A stretch of DNA of 64,000 nt from Actinomyces sp. GTDB taxonomy: Bacteria > Actinomycetota > Actinomycetes > Actinomycetales > Actinomycetaceae. This document shows, one piece after another, positions 1-8,793 of this stretch. The notes beneath the pieces were generated by a model, which worked only from the letters and a program-made list of their open reading frames with translations, made no database searches and was not told where the DNA came from. The stretch is taken from the NCBI RefSeq assembly GCF_030524025.1, contig NZ_JAUNHI010000001.1:131882-195881 (forward strand). Reading direction: 5' to 3'. Numbering within the stretch: position 1 is the first letter of the stretch; each line of letters begins with the position of its first letter. A program made the translations under genes and the position numbers.

Positions 1-286
1 AGTCAGCGCCCAGGACGAAGGCCTGGGCCAGGCCGTTGGGGACCTCCTGGACGGTGTAGGACAGGTTGACCCCGAGCTGGGAGCCGTCCCCCAGGAGCCG
101 GTGGAAGCTGGGGGCGTCGTGCGGCGTCGTGATGACCAGGACGTCCTGGATCCCGGCGAGCATGAGCGTGCTCAGCGGGTAGTAGATCATCGGCTTGTCG
201 TACACGGGCACGAGCTGCTTGGAGGTGCCCAGGGTGATCGGGTTGAGTCGCGTGCCGGAGCCCCCGGCCAGGATGATGCCTCGCAT
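1..286 (-). CDS. rfbA: Glucose-1-phosphate thymidylyltransferase, N-terminal part (cut by window edge)
   Basis: The gene enters from the left edge of the window, so only about 95 N-terminal residues are visible. RfbA joins glucose-1-phosphate and dTTP to make dTDP-glucose, the first step toward dTDP-rhamnose for cell-wall polysaccharide. The start [16 protein letters not shown] carries the nucleotidyltransferase signature (GGSGTRL), followed by [17 protein letters not shown] and a VPNGLAQAF segment typical of RfbA substrate binding. It is divergent from manA with about 165 bp between the starts. The family assignment is firm; the rest of the gene is outside the window. Confidence 0.93.
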   Translation of the reverse strand, partial: MRGIILAGGSGTRLNPITLGTSKQLVPVYDKPMIYYPLSTLMLAGIQDVLVITTPHDAPSFHRLLGDGSQLGVNLSYTVQEVPNGLAQAFVLGAD

Positions 287-439
287 GGGCACAGTGTGAC
301 CCATCATCTCCGTCCGGTGCAGCCCGAAGGAGGCGGGGCAGTGCGCGCCGCGGTCCTGTGCCGGATAGGGCGCGCCCGGACGGAGCGGGGGAGTACCGGT
401 GCGGGTCGTGGCCTGCGGGGCGTCGGGGGCCCGAGCCGT

Positions 440-445
440 TATCTT
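440..445 (+). promoter_or_regulatory. Probable -10 box of leaderless manA transcript
   Basis: The hexamer TATCTT ends exactly 6 nt before the manA ATG, and no Shine-Dalgarno-like purine run lies in between. This matches the TANNNT-N6-ATG layout of actinobacterial leaderless mRNAs. It recurs before several other genes in this window. Confidence 0.5.
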
Positions 446-451
446 GCCGTC

Positions 452-1642
452 ATGGAAAGACTCGACGGTGCCCGCCAGCGCTACGCCTGGGGCTCGACGA
501 CGGCGATCCCCGGGCTCCTCGGGGTCCAGGCCGACTCCGAGCCCTGGGCCGAGCTGTGGTTCGGCGCCCACCACGCGGGCCCGACCCACGTGCGGGGAGG
601 ACCGCCCCTGGCCGAGCTGATCGCCGCCGATCCCGCCCGGCTGCTCGGGGAGGACGTCGTGCGCCGGTTCGGACCCCAGCTGCCCTTCCTGCTCAAGGTC
701 ATCGCCCCAGAGCGCGCACTGTCCCTCCAGGTCCACCCTGATCTCGAGCAGGCCATGGCCGGCTGGGAGCGGGAGAACCGTGAGGGGGTCGCGCTGGACG
801 ACCCACGGCGCAGCTTCAAGGACGCCAATCACAAGCCGGAGATGGTCCTGGCCCTGACCCGCTACGAGGCCGTGGCGGGTTTCAGGGCGCCGCGGCGCGC
901 CGCGGAGGTGCTGGCCGACCTGTCGAGCCCCCTGGCCCGGCGCATGCGCCGGACCCTGCGCCTCAACCCGACGCGCTTCGGCATCAGGCAGGTCTTCTCC
1001 GACCTGGTCGCCCAGGAGACCCGTCCCGAGCCCGGGGAGGTCGACGAGCTCGTCGAAGAGATCTCCCGGCGGCTGGCGGCGGGTACCTCGCCGTCGCGCC
1101 GGGCCGACGCCAACGCCGTGGAGATGGCCCGCTCCTTCCCCGGAGACCCGGGGGTGGCCGCGGCCCTCCTGCTCAACCCCGTCACCCTCCAGCCGGGGGA
1201 GGCACTCTTCGTCCCCGCCGGCTCGGTCCACGCCTACGTCTCCGGCCTGGGGGTCGAGGTCATGGCCTCCTCGGACAATGTCCTGCGCGCCGGCCTGACG
1301 ACCAAGCATGTCGACGTCCCGGCCATGCTCGCCTGCGTCGACTACGTGGCTGCGCCCCCGGTGCGGCCGGCCCCGGAGTACCTCTCGCGCGCGACGCGGG
1401 CCTACTACGCCCCGGTCGACGACTTCGAGTTGCTCGTCACCACGGTCGTCCCCGCCGACGCCAGGACCCAGGTCCCCGGCCGCGGGCCGCGGATCGTCCT
1501 GGCCGTCGAGGGCACGACGACCGTGACGACCCCTGCCGGGCAGGAGCGCCTGACCCGGGGCCAGGCCGTGTTCGTGGGGGCCGACGAGCGGACGCTGGCC
1601 GTCGAGGGCGCCGGGACGCTCGTGCAGGCCGACGTGCCCTGA
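452..1642 (+). CDS. manA: Mannose-6-phosphate isomerase, class I
   Basis: ManA interconverts mannose-6-phosphate and fructose-6-phosphate, feeding GDP-mannose and envelope mannans. The 396-residue protein shows the type I cupin metal-site segments in order: LQVHPD (about residue 91), [10 protein letters not shown] (about 128) and [15 protein letters not shown] (about 258). The ATG at 452 was chosen because homologues begin with a similar short lead into [11 protein letters not shown]. Earlier in-frame codons only extend the frame through intergenic sequence. The gene sits between rfbA and the whiB block, as manA does near whiB2 in mycobacteria. A -10-like hexamer 6 nt upstream suggests a leaderless mRNA. 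Confidence 0.95.
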   Translation: MERLDGARQRYAWGSTTAIPGLLGVQADSEPWAELWFGAHHAGPTHVRGGPPLAELIAADPARLLGEDVVRRFGPQLPFLLKVIAPERALSLQVHPDLEQAMAGWERENREGVALDDPRRSFKDANHKPEMVLALTRYEAVAGFRAPRRAAEVLADLSSPLARRMRRTLRLNPTRFGIRQVFSDLVAQETRPEPGEVDELVEEISRRLAAGTSPSRRADANAVEMARSFPGDPGVAAALLLNPVTLQPGEALFVPAGSVHAYVSGLGVEVMASSDNVLRAGLTTKHVDVPAMLACVDYVAAPPVRPAPEYLSRATRAYYAPVDDFELLVTTVVPADARTQVPGRGPRIVLAVEGTTTVTTPAGQERLTRGQAVFVGADERTLAVEGAGTLVQADVP

Positions 1643-1710
1643 GGATCTTCAACCGTTGGGATGAGGGGGCAGCGGCGAGCCGGTCAGTGATTCCCGGCCC
1701 CACCCCTCGC

Positions 1711-1754
1711 CGAGATCGGGACATATGACCCCTCGAGATCGGTAGATATGGCAC
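1711..1754 (+). repeat. Intergenic 23-nt repeat element, copy A (2 units)
   Basis: Two tandem units of about 23 nt start at 1711 and 1734. Each opens with CGAGATCGG and contains ATATG; the first continues GACCCCT and the second GCAC. A C-rich stretch (CCCCACCCCTCGC) precedes them. The element is 68 nt downstream of the manA stop, between convergent manA and the TIGR03089 gene. Related copies occur near 39560, 56591, 59323 and 63574. The remainder of the 190-bp gap shows nothing else recognisable. Confidence 0.8.
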
Positions 1755-1833
1755 GGCCGGGCGCAGTCCCGTGTCTCCTACCCCGCACCACCCCACCCCG
1801 CCCTTGTCCCAGCCGCACCTCGGACTACACCGT

Positions 1834-2592
1834 CTAGGGCAGGGCGCCCTCCTGGCGGGCGGCGGCCGTGCGCAGCGCGGACTCGGCACTGGCGTCGACC
1901 ATGACGGCGCTGAGCCCGTGCCGCCAGGCGGCCAGCACCTCGAGGACCGCCATCGGTGTCCCTTCCTCAATCATGACGGCGCGGGTGCCGGTCTCACGCG
2001 CCTTGAGCGCCCGGTGTTCGGGCAGGGAGTCGACGAGCTCGCGGCGCGTCCAGGCGACGCCCCCGCCACCGGACACGAGCGCGGGGGCGTGGCCCTCCAC
2101 GGGGACCGGGGGGAAGACGTCGGGCAGGGCCATGAGGTCGGCGACGCCGTCGAGCACCAGGGGCTCGAGGGCCTCCGGGTGGCGCAGAGCCAGCGAGGCC
2201 CGGGGGACGAGGACCTGCACCCCGGCCCGAGGGTCGAGGTCGCGGGCGTCAAAGGCGACGCTGGCCGAGTCGGGGCCGACCGGGGCAACGGCGGCCGTCG
2301 GCGACACGCCAGAGACCCCATCGCTTGTGCTAAACCTCACAAGACCGCCGGCCAGCCATGTACCACAGCACCAAGCGACGGTCCTCCAGTGAGTGCTCAT
2401 CGCCACATGGACGTGAGGCCGCTCTCCGATCTCGTCGGTCAGCAGGCCCGCCGTCTTGGCCTGCCACATGCTCAGGACCCGGCCGGACAGCTCGATCCGT
2501 TCCTGGTCGGCGTACCACACGAGCCATGGCCTGCCCGTGTCGGCGGGGGTGGGGAGGAGATGAACGAGGGGGTCGGTCTGCGCATCGGTCAT
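1834..2592 (-). CDS. TIGR03089 family protein
   Basis: A 252-residue protein of the actinobacterial TIGR03089 family, which resembles the N-terminal part of AMP-binding (acyl-adenylate) enzymes but is too short to be one. No biochemical role is established. Visible landmarks are PWLVWYADQERIELSGRVL near residues 22-40 and WRTVAWCCGTWLAGG near residue 68. Both are typical of the family. It is convergent with manA and divergent from whiB. The ATG at 2592 leads directly into the conserved N-terminus. Homologues often lie close to whiB2 and manA, so the context supports the call but not a function. Confidence 0.8.
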   Translation of the reverse strand: MTDAQTDPLVHLLPTPADTGRPWLVWYADQERIELSGRVLSMWQAKTAGLLTDEIGERPHVHVAMSTHWRTVAWCCGTWLAGGLVRFSTSDGVSGVSPTAAVAPVGPDSASVAFDARDLDPRAGVQVLVPRASLALRHPEALEPLVLDGVADLMALPDVFPPVPVEGHAPALVSGGGGVAWTRRELVDSLPEHRALKARETGTRAVMIEEGTPMAVLEVLAAWRHGLSAVMVDASAESALRTAAARQEGALP

Positions 2593-2801
2593 GAGCAGAT
2601 TGAACCAGGACCAATAAGTCTCACAGGAGGATCGCTAGGGGCTCCCAGCCTCCCTTCAGGTCGCGCCGAACGGGTCCCCAGCGTGCCGTGTCAACCTGTT
2701 CGCGAACGGGGATGCTAGCGCTCGCGACCGACTTGTTAACGTCGATTTTTCGGCGGAACGACGCCATTTCATCACGAATGGGTGACGCTTGCCCCCCGCG
2801 C

Positions 2802-2830
2802 TTGACTCGATCATCTGACACCCGTGTAAC
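2802..2830 (+). promoter_or_regulatory. Candidate whiB promoter with overlapping inverted repeat
   Basis: TTGACT (2802-2807) and TGTAAC (2825-2830) are separated by 17 bp, giving a recognisable -35/-10 pair 43 bp before the whiB GTG. An inverted repeat, TGACACC (2816-2822) and GGTGTCA (2837-2843), straddles the -10 box and is a possible operator. This is pattern recognition only. Confidence 0.4.
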
Positions 2831-2872
2831 TTCCTCGGTGTCACCAGCTCGGAACTCGGAAGGGAAGCCATC

Positions 2873-3190
2873 GTGTGGAACATCCTCGGCGACGGTCCGC
2901 TCACTCGGACTGACGACGCCGACGACGAGGCGCTCATCCTTCTGTTCGGCGACGAGGGCCTCGATGAAGGGCCGCTCGCCTGGCAGGAGCGCGCACTGTG
3001 CGCCCAGACGGACCCCGAGGCCTTCTTCCCTGAGAAGGGCGGCTCCACCCGTGAGGCCAAGCGCGTGTGCGCGACCTGCGAGGTGCGCCAGGAGTGCCTC
3101 GAGTACGCACTGGCCAACGACGAGCGCTTCGGCATCTGGGGCGGCTTGTCGGAGCGCGAGCGCCGCAAGCTCAAGCGCCGCGCCGTATGA
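2873..3190 (+). CDS. whiB2: WhiB-family Fe-S transcriptional regulator (WhiB2/WhmD-like)
   Basis: A 105-residue Wbl protein. Four cysteines, C43, C66, C69 and C75 (C-x2-C-x5-C), bind a [4Fe-4S] cluster. The G[IV]WGG turn (about residues 88-92) and a basic tail, ERERRKLKRR, complete the fold that docks on the sigma-A/RNA polymerase complex. WhiB2/WhmD orthologues control septation. The WhiB2 label rests on neighbours (manA, TIGR03089, DUF3499) as well as sequence. The start is a GTG preceded by AGGGAAG. The stop overlaps the next gene start by 4 nt (ATGA), so the glycosyltransferase is translationally coupled to this regulator. Confidence 0.92.
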   Translation: MWNILGDGPLTRTDDADDEALILLFGDEGLDEGPLAWQERALCAQTDPEAFFPEKGGSTREAKRVCATCEVRQECLEYALANDERFGIWGGLSERERRKLKRRAV

Positions 3191-6100
3191 GCGGGCCGGC
3201 CGTCCCCGGTCCATCGACCCGCGCCCTGGGTGCGCAGACCCTCGCCGTCCTCGTGACGGCGGGGGTGACGCCGTTCCTGCCCCAGTCACTGCGCGCCCTG
3301 AGGAGCCAGACGGTGCCCCCGGACGTGCTGCTCGTCGTCGACGTCGCCTCCCGGGTCAACGGCCTGGGTGACGGCACCCCGGTCGAGGAGGCCGTGGCCG
3401 CCTCCCGCGTCGATGACGTCACCGACGTGCGGATCGTCCACGTGCCCGAGGCCGCGGGATTCGGGGACGCCGTCTCCCGGGGCCTGGGGCGCTACGCCGA
3501 GCTGGTCGCCGCGGGCAACCGGCGGCGCGGGCCGCGCGCCTCCGAGGCCGCCGGCCCCCTGGCTGGCGCCGATGACCGGCTGACCGGGCCGACCGGGGCG
3601 CTGTCGCCCATCACCCCGGCCGAGCAGGAGCGCGCAGCGGCCTCTGGTGACCCGGACCGCGGCCGCGCACCGGGGCAGTCCTGGCTATGGCTGTTGCACG
3701 ACGACTCCGCGCCGGGCGCCGACTGCCTCGAGGAGCTGGCGACCGCGGTCGTCTCGGCCCGCTCGGTGGCGCTGGCCGGGCCCAAGCAGGTCGACTGGGA
3801 CCGTCCCGAGGAGCTGCTCGAGGTCGGGCTGCGGACCACCGCCTCGGCGCGCCGCGCCAACGACATCGTCGACGGCGAGATCGACCAGGGCCAGCACGAC
3901 GACCGCAGCGACGTCCTGGCCGTGGGCTCCGCCGGGGCGCTCATCGACCGTGCCGTGTGGGACGAGCTGGGGGGCACGAGCCCCCTGTTCCCCGTGTTCG
4001 GCGACGGTTTGGAGTTGTCGCGCGCGGTGAGACTCGCCGGCCACCGCGTCATCGTCGTGCCCCGTGCCCTCCTGCGGCACCGGCGCGCCTCCTACCTCGG
4101 GCTGAGGCCCGGCCAGGCGCCCCGCCGAGGCCGGGGCGGGCCGCAGGTCCCCGGGGATCCCGCGGCGCTGCCCGAGCCCCGCCCCGACCGCTCCTTCCGG
4201 GCCAGGCGCACCGCCCAGCTGACCGCCTGGGCCATCTTCTCGGCCCGTCCGGTGCCCGTGCTCCTGGCGTGGTTCGTGCTCCTGGGTGCTGCCCGCGCCC
4301 TGTGGCGCCTGGTCACCAAGGAGCCTTTCCTGGCCGGCGACGAGCTCGCCGCCGCGGTGGCCGTCACGGGCCGGGCAGCGGGCATCCGCCAGGGCCGACG
4401 GCGCCTGTCGGCCCACCAGGAGGTCCGCCGTGCCGTGCTGGCGCGCCTCTACGTCGAGCCCGCCGAGATCCGTGCCATGCGCCGGGACCGTCGGCGCCAG
4501 GAGCGCGAGCGCCTCGCCCGCGCCGCGGCCCCCAGCGAGCTGGAGCTGCGCGAGCTGGCCGCGCTGGCCCGACGGCGACGCCGGGTCCTGGCCGGGGTGA
4601 TGATCCTGGCCATCGGCGCGGCCGCCCTGGGATTCTCCGGCCTGCTGGTCACGCGCTCCCTGACCGGGGGCGCCCTGGCGGGTCTGGCGGCACCGTGGCG
4701 CGAGACATGGGAGGCGGCCTGGTCGACCTGGGCCTCCTCCGGTGACGGCTACCCGGGCACGCCCACGCCTGTGCTGGCGCTGCTCGCTCTGGCCACTGCC
4801 GTGGTCTCCGGGGTGGGGGCCGACGGCGACCTCGTCATCCGCCTCCTCGTCCTGGCCGCCATCCCCCTGGCGGCGGCGGGGGCCTGGTTCGCCGCGGGCA
4901 GCGTGACCCGCCGGACCGCGCTGCGCGCCTGGGCGGCAATGGCGTGGGCGATGTCGCCCGTGCTCCTGCTGGGTCTGGGGCAGGGGCGGCTGGCCGCCGT
5001 CATGGTCCACCTCGCCCTGCCCTGGGCGTTGACCGCCCTGGCCCGTGCGGTGGGGGCCGATCGGCGCGACGTCGTCCTGTCGGGACTCATCGACGCCCAC
5101 CACGCCACAAGCCAGGAGAAGGACGAGCTCGACCGCTTCGCCTCCGAGCGGATGGAGGATCTCGCGACCCTTGGTGCCGAGGAGACCGACGCGACGGAGG
5201 AGACAGAGGAGACTGAGGAGGCCGGGCAGGAGGGCGCTGCCCACGACGCCGATGAGGATCCCGCCCAGGCCTCCGGCACGGCCGACGACGCCCTGGCCTC
5301 CGGCGCCGACGAGGCCCGGGGCGCACCCGCGCCGACCGGTGCCGACGCTCAGGGCGAGGGCGCCCCGGAGGGCTCGGCGGCCCAGCTCGGGCAGCCCGAG
5401 GACGAAGCCGCCGAGCAGGCCGATGCGCCTGAGGAATCCGGCCGGACCCGCGCGGGGGCCGAGGAGGACCATGAGGACGAGCGCCAGGACGATGAGGACG
5501 ATGAGGCCGAGTATGCCGACGCGCAGGAGCCGGCCGGACGGCGGCCCGTCGGCCTGAGCGCCGTCGCCCGCGCCGCCGTGACCGAGCGCTATGGTTCGGG
5601 ATCGCCCACTGCTGCGGCCGTCGCCGGGCTGCTGCTGTCCGTCGTCGTGGCAGCCTCACCGGTCACGGCGGCCCTCATCGTCCCCGGCCTGCTGCTCCTG
5701 GCGGTCCGGGTGCCCCGCGCCGCCCTGCGCCTGGTCCTCACGGTCGTTCCGGTCCTGGCCACCGCGGCACCCGCCTGGCTGACAGCACTGCGCCTGCTGG
5801 GCGACGAGGGCCCCTGGTGGGCCCTGCGCTACCTCCTGACCGACCTGGGGGTCCCCGTCGCGGTCCCCGCACCCAGCGCCATCGAGCTCCTCGTGGGCCT
5901 GCCGCTGGACCTCGAGGCCCTCGTGGGAGCCCCGCTGCTGTCCCTGGCCGTCAAGGCCCTCCTGGCGGTGCTGCCGCTGGTGGCCCTCCTGGGTCTGCTC
6001 GTCACCGGTCGGCGCGGCGCCCGTGCCCGGGCAGGGGTTCTCATGGCGCTGGCCGGGCTCGCTCTGGCCGCCCTGAGCGCGCGCACGGCGACGGCCGTGG

Positions 6101-7209
6101 GCACCCTGCCCGACGGTACTGGCTCGGTGACCGTCCACGGCTGGGCCGGTACGGGGCTCAGCCTCGCCCTGGCCGGGCTGCTGGCCGCCGCGCTGGCGGG
6201 CGCCGACGCCGTGCGGGCCGACCTCGTGGGCCGGGCCACCGGCCCCCGGCACGCCGTGGCCGCCGTCGTCGCCGTCCTGGCGCTCCTGACCCCCGTCGTG
6301 TGCGGGTCCTCCTGGGCCCTGTCGGCACGCGCCTCCACCACCGCCGGCTCCGACGCACTCGTCATGGCCCTTCAGGGCGCGGGCCAGCAGGTCCCGGTCA
6401 TCGCCTCCCAGATGCAGTACTCCGAGACCGCGGGCCGGGTCCTGGTCCTGACCGCCGGCGATGAGGGCATGATTGTGCGCACCTGGCGGGGACCGGGCAC
6501 CCAGTTGACCGACGTCGTCCCCGACGTCGTAGCGGCCCAACTGCGCGACCGCGTCCCCGCAGCGGGAGCCGGGTCCCTGAGCCTGGTGGCCTCCGCCGGA
6601 GCACTGGCCACCGACCTGGAGGACGCCGCCGACGCCGAGCTCGCCGACATCGTCGCGCGGGCCATGGCCGGACAGGACGAGCAGGTCGCCACCGACCTGG
6701 CCGCCCACGGCGTGGCCGTTGTCCTGCTCAGCGACCGCGCCGCCGACGACGCGACCGCCACGGCGCGGGCCGGCCTCGGCGCGACCCCCGGGCTCGAGGA
6801 GCTCGCCTGGACGGCCACCGGCGCCTCGTGGCGCGTCGCGCCCGAGGGCGGCACCGAGCCCGCCCGTGCCGTGCTCCTCGGACCGGAGGACACCACCGTC
6901 CTGCCCTCGGGCCCCACCGGGGTGCGCACGCGGATCGAGGCATCCGGCACGACACGCACCCTCATCCTGGCCGAGCGGGCCGACAGCGGCTGGCGGGCCA
7001 CTCTGGGCGGGGAGGAGCTGAGCGCCACCACCGTGCGGGACGCGAGCGGGCAGTGGCGACAGGCCTTCGAGGTCCCCGCCCGCGACGGCGAGCTCGTCGT
7101 CACCCACCGCTGGCCGACGACGACCCTGCTCACGCGCCTGGTCCTGGCGGCATGGGCCGTGACTGCCGTGGCCGCCCTGCCCCTGCGACGCCGGAGGTAT
7201 GAGGCATGA
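3187..7209 (+). CDS. Large membrane glycosyltransferase, family 2
   Basis: A 1340-residue protein. The first ~330 residues are a GT-A (family 2) fold: the start AVLVTAGVTPFLPQSLRALRS, the acidic metal site LLHDDSAPG (about residue 173) and a DRAVWDELGG segment typical of inverting GT2 enzymes. About ten or more hydrophobic spans follow, then a soluble C-terminal portion and a final membrane segment (LVLAAWAVTAVAALPL). It probably adds sugars to an envelope polymer using lipid-linked donors; the substrate is unknown. A strikingly acidic, Glu/Asp/Ala-rich stretch at about residues 640-775 interrupts the membrane region. The ATG at 3187 overlaps whiB by 4 nt. The stop overlaps the next gene by 4 nt, making a three-gene operon. 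Confidence 0.85.
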   Translation: MSGPAVPGPSTRALGAQTLAVLVTAGVTPFLPQSLRALRSQTVPPDVLLVVDVASRVNGLGDGTPVEEAVAASRVDDVTDVRIVHVPEAAGFGDAVSRGLGRYAELVAAGNRRRGPRASEAAGPLAGADDRLTGPTGALSPITPAEQERAAASGDPDRGRAPGQSWLWLLHDDSAPGADCLEELATAVVSARSVALAGPKQVDWDRPEELLEVGLRTTASARRANDIVDGEIDQGQHDDRSDVLAVGSAGALIDRAVWDELGGTSPLFPVFGDGLELSRAVRLAGHRVIVVPRALLRHRRASYLGLRPGQAPRRGRGGPQVPGDPAALPEPRPDRSFRARRTAQLTAWAIFSARPVPVLLAWFVLLGAARALWRLVTKEPFLAGDELAAAVAVTGRAAGIRQGRRRLSAHQEVRRAVLARLYVEPAEIRAMRRDRRRQERERLARAAAPSELELRELAALARRRRRVLAGVMILAIGAAALGFSGLLVTRSLTGGALAGLAAPWRETWEAAWSTWASSGDGYPGTPTPVLALLALATAVVSGVGADGDLVIRLLVLAAIPLAAAGAWFAAGSVTRRTALRAWAAMAWAMSPVLLLGLGQGRLAAVMVHLALPWALTALARAVGADRRDVVLSGLIDAHHATSQEKDELDRFASERMEDLATLGAEETDATEETEETEEAGQEGAAHDADEDPAQASGTADDALASGADEARGAPAPTGADAQGEGAPEGSAAQLGQPEDEAAEQADAPEESGRTRAGAEEDHEDERQDDEDDEAEYADAQEPAGRRPVGLSAVARAAVTERYGSGSPTAAAVAGLLLSVVVAASPVTAALIVPGLLLLAVRVPRAALRLVLTVVPVLATAAPAWLTALRLLGDEGPWWALRYLLTDLGVPVAVPAPSAIELLVGLPLDLEALVGAPLLSLAVKALLAVLPLVALLGLLVTGRRGARARAGVLMALAGLALAALSARTATAVGTLPDGTGSVTVHGWAGTGLSLALAGLLAAALAGADAVRADLVGRATGPRHAVAAVVAVLALLTPVVCGSSWALSARASTTAGSDALVMALQGAGQQVPVIASQMQYSETAGRVLVLTAGDEGMIVRTWRGPGTQLTDVVPDVVAAQLRDRVPAAGAGSLSLVASAGALATDLEDAADAELADIVARAMAGQDEQVATDLAAHGVAVVLLSDRAADDATATARAGLGATPGLEELAWTATGASWRVAPEGGTEPARAVLLGPEDTTVLPSGPTGVRTRIEASGTTRTLILAERADSGWRATLGGEELSATTVRDASGQWRQAFEVPARDGELVVTHRWPTTTLLTRLVLAAWAVTAVAALPLRRRRYEA

Positions 7210-8729
7210 ACCGTGCCAGCACCGCCACCACACCGGCCACCTCCACCCTCAGGCGCGTCGTCGCCCTGCTCGTGGCCACCGCCCTCGTGGGCGCCGGCAC
7301 CGCCATGACTTGGTGGGGCACGGCCACGCCCCGGCCCGCCACCGCCCAGGTCGAGCCGGCCACCGTCACCGGTCCGGCCGCCGACGTCGTCTACGCCTGC
7401 CCGCAGGCCCCGCGCAACACCATCGGCGGGGTCGACCTGGGCGAGACGACCTCCTCCACCGAGCTGACCCCCACCGGGCAGGGGGCGAGCGTCGCCTACG
7501 ACGGGCAGGAGCTCGACGGCCCGACCGCTCTCGACAGCGCCGAAGGCGGGCTGCTCACGGTCGAGACCGTCGGCCAGAGGACGGCCGGTGCCGTCGGGGC
7601 CGTGACCACCCTGACCGCCTCGGGCGACCTGCGCGGGCTGACGACAGCGCCCTGCTCCCCGCCGGCGGCCGTGTCCTGGATCGTCGGAGGGTCCTCGGCC
7701 CTCGGAAGCTCCGCCGAGCTGCGGCTGACCAACCCCGGCCTGACCGTCGTGACGGCCACGGTCCGTCTCTACGGCTCGACCGGTGAGATCTCGCTGCCCT
7801 CCAACGGACAGGTCGTCGTCCCCGCCGGGCAGACCGTCGGCCTGCTCCTGGAGTCGGCCGGCGCCACCGACTCCCGCATCGCCCTGAGCGTGGAGGCCGA
7901 CGGCGGCACGCTCGTGCCCTTCCTCGCCACCGAGGCCCTCAACGGCGAGACCGCCGCCGGCACAGAGGTCATTTCCCCGGGGGCGGCGCCCTCGACCGAC
8001 CTGACCGTTCCCGGTGTCGTCCTGGTCGAGGGAGCCGCCCAGGGCGAGGCGGCCGGCCAGCAGAACGCCGCCGCCGACGCCGAGCTCATCCACCGCTCCC
8101 CAGTGGTGCGGGTGGTCAACCCCGGGCAGGAGCCCGCGACCGTCTCGGTCTCGCTCATCGGGGCACAGGGCGAACAGGCCCTGGCCGGAGCGGAGTCGGT
8201 GGTCGTCGACCCCGGCGCGGTCTTCGACATCTCCCTGGCCGGAACGGCACCGGGCAGCTACGCGGTGCGGGTCACCTCCGACAACCCCGTCGGCGCGGGG
8301 GTCAGCCTCGTGCGCAGCGCCGGGGAGTACCCCGAGCGCTCGGGCACGACACTGCGCGACGTCGCCTGGGCCCAGGCGGCCCCGCCCGGCGCCCTGGAGG
8401 CCGCGGTCGTCGCGCTGCCGCGCGGCAACGGACTGGCCCCGGTGCTCACGCTGACCAACTCCAGCACGATGCCCGCAACGGTGACGCTGGCCTCCGCCGA
8501 CGGGACATGGACCTCCGAGGTCACTGTGCCGGCATCGACGACCCTGAGCCCGGAGATCCCCCAAGAGGTCGCTGCGCTGAGGCTGACCAGCCCCGACGCG
8601 CAGGCGCTCAGCGCCGCGGTCACGGTGACCGCCCAGGTCGAGGGCGAGACCGCCGGCACGCTCATCTCCGTGCTGTCCCCGGTGGCCGACGCCGAGGCGC
8701 TGACCCAGCGCAGCCTCGTCCTGCGCTGA
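7206..8729 (+). CDS. DUF5719 family exported protein
   Basis: A 507-residue protein with one N-terminal hydrophobic segment (VVALLVATALVGAGTAMTWW, about residues 14-33) that acts as a signal anchor. The remainder is extracytoplasmic, Ala/Val/Thr-rich and beta-strand-like, with repeated immunoglobulin-like stretches such as LRLTNPGLTVVTATVRLYG. DUF5719 proteins in actinomycetes sit directly after the whiB-linked glycosyltransferase, as here, which suggests a partner role in the same envelope process. The start overlaps the glycosyltransferase stop (ATGA). Function is unknown. Confidence 0.8.
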   Translation: MNRASTATTPATSTLRRVVALLVATALVGAGTAMTWWGTATPRPATAQVEPATVTGPAADVVYACPQAPRNTIGGVDLGETTSSTELTPTGQGASVAYDGQELDGPTALDSAEGGLLTVETVGQRTAGAVGAVTTLTASGDLRGLTTAPCSPPAAVSWIVGGSSALGSSAELRLTNPGLTVVTATVRLYGSTGEISLPSNGQVVVPAGQTVGLLLESAGATDSRIALSVEADGGTLVPFLATEALNGETAAGTEVISPGAAPSTDLTVPGVVLVEGAAQGEAAGQQNAAADAELIHRSPVVRVVNPGQEPATVSVSLIGAQGEQALAGAESVVVDPGAVFDISLAGTAPGSYAVRVTSDNPVGAGVSLVRSAGEYPERSGTTLRDVAWAQAAPPGALEAAVVALPRGNGLAPVLTLTNSSTMPATVTLASADGTWTSEVTVPASTTLSPEIPQEVAALRLTSPDAQALSAAVTVTAQVEGETAGTLISVLSPVADAEALTQRSLVLR

Positions 8730-8781
8730 CCGGCCGGCGTGCCCGGGCGGCACGGCCCGCGACCGTCCCGGGCACGGCCGA

Positions 8782-8787
8782 TAGGCT
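8782..8787 (+). promoter_or_regulatory. Probable -10 box of leaderless zincin-like gene
   Basis: TAGGCT is followed by exactly 6 nt and then the ATG of the next gene. There is no Shine-Dalgarno sequence between them. Confidence 0.45.
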
Positions 8788-8793
8788 GACCGG

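Noticed and set aside
3685-5472. Long minus-strand open frame (595 codons) opposite the glycosyltransferase gene
   Set aside because: Antisense shadow caused by very high GC; composition is low-complexity Gly/Arg/Gln with no family motif, while the plus-strand protein is clearly real.
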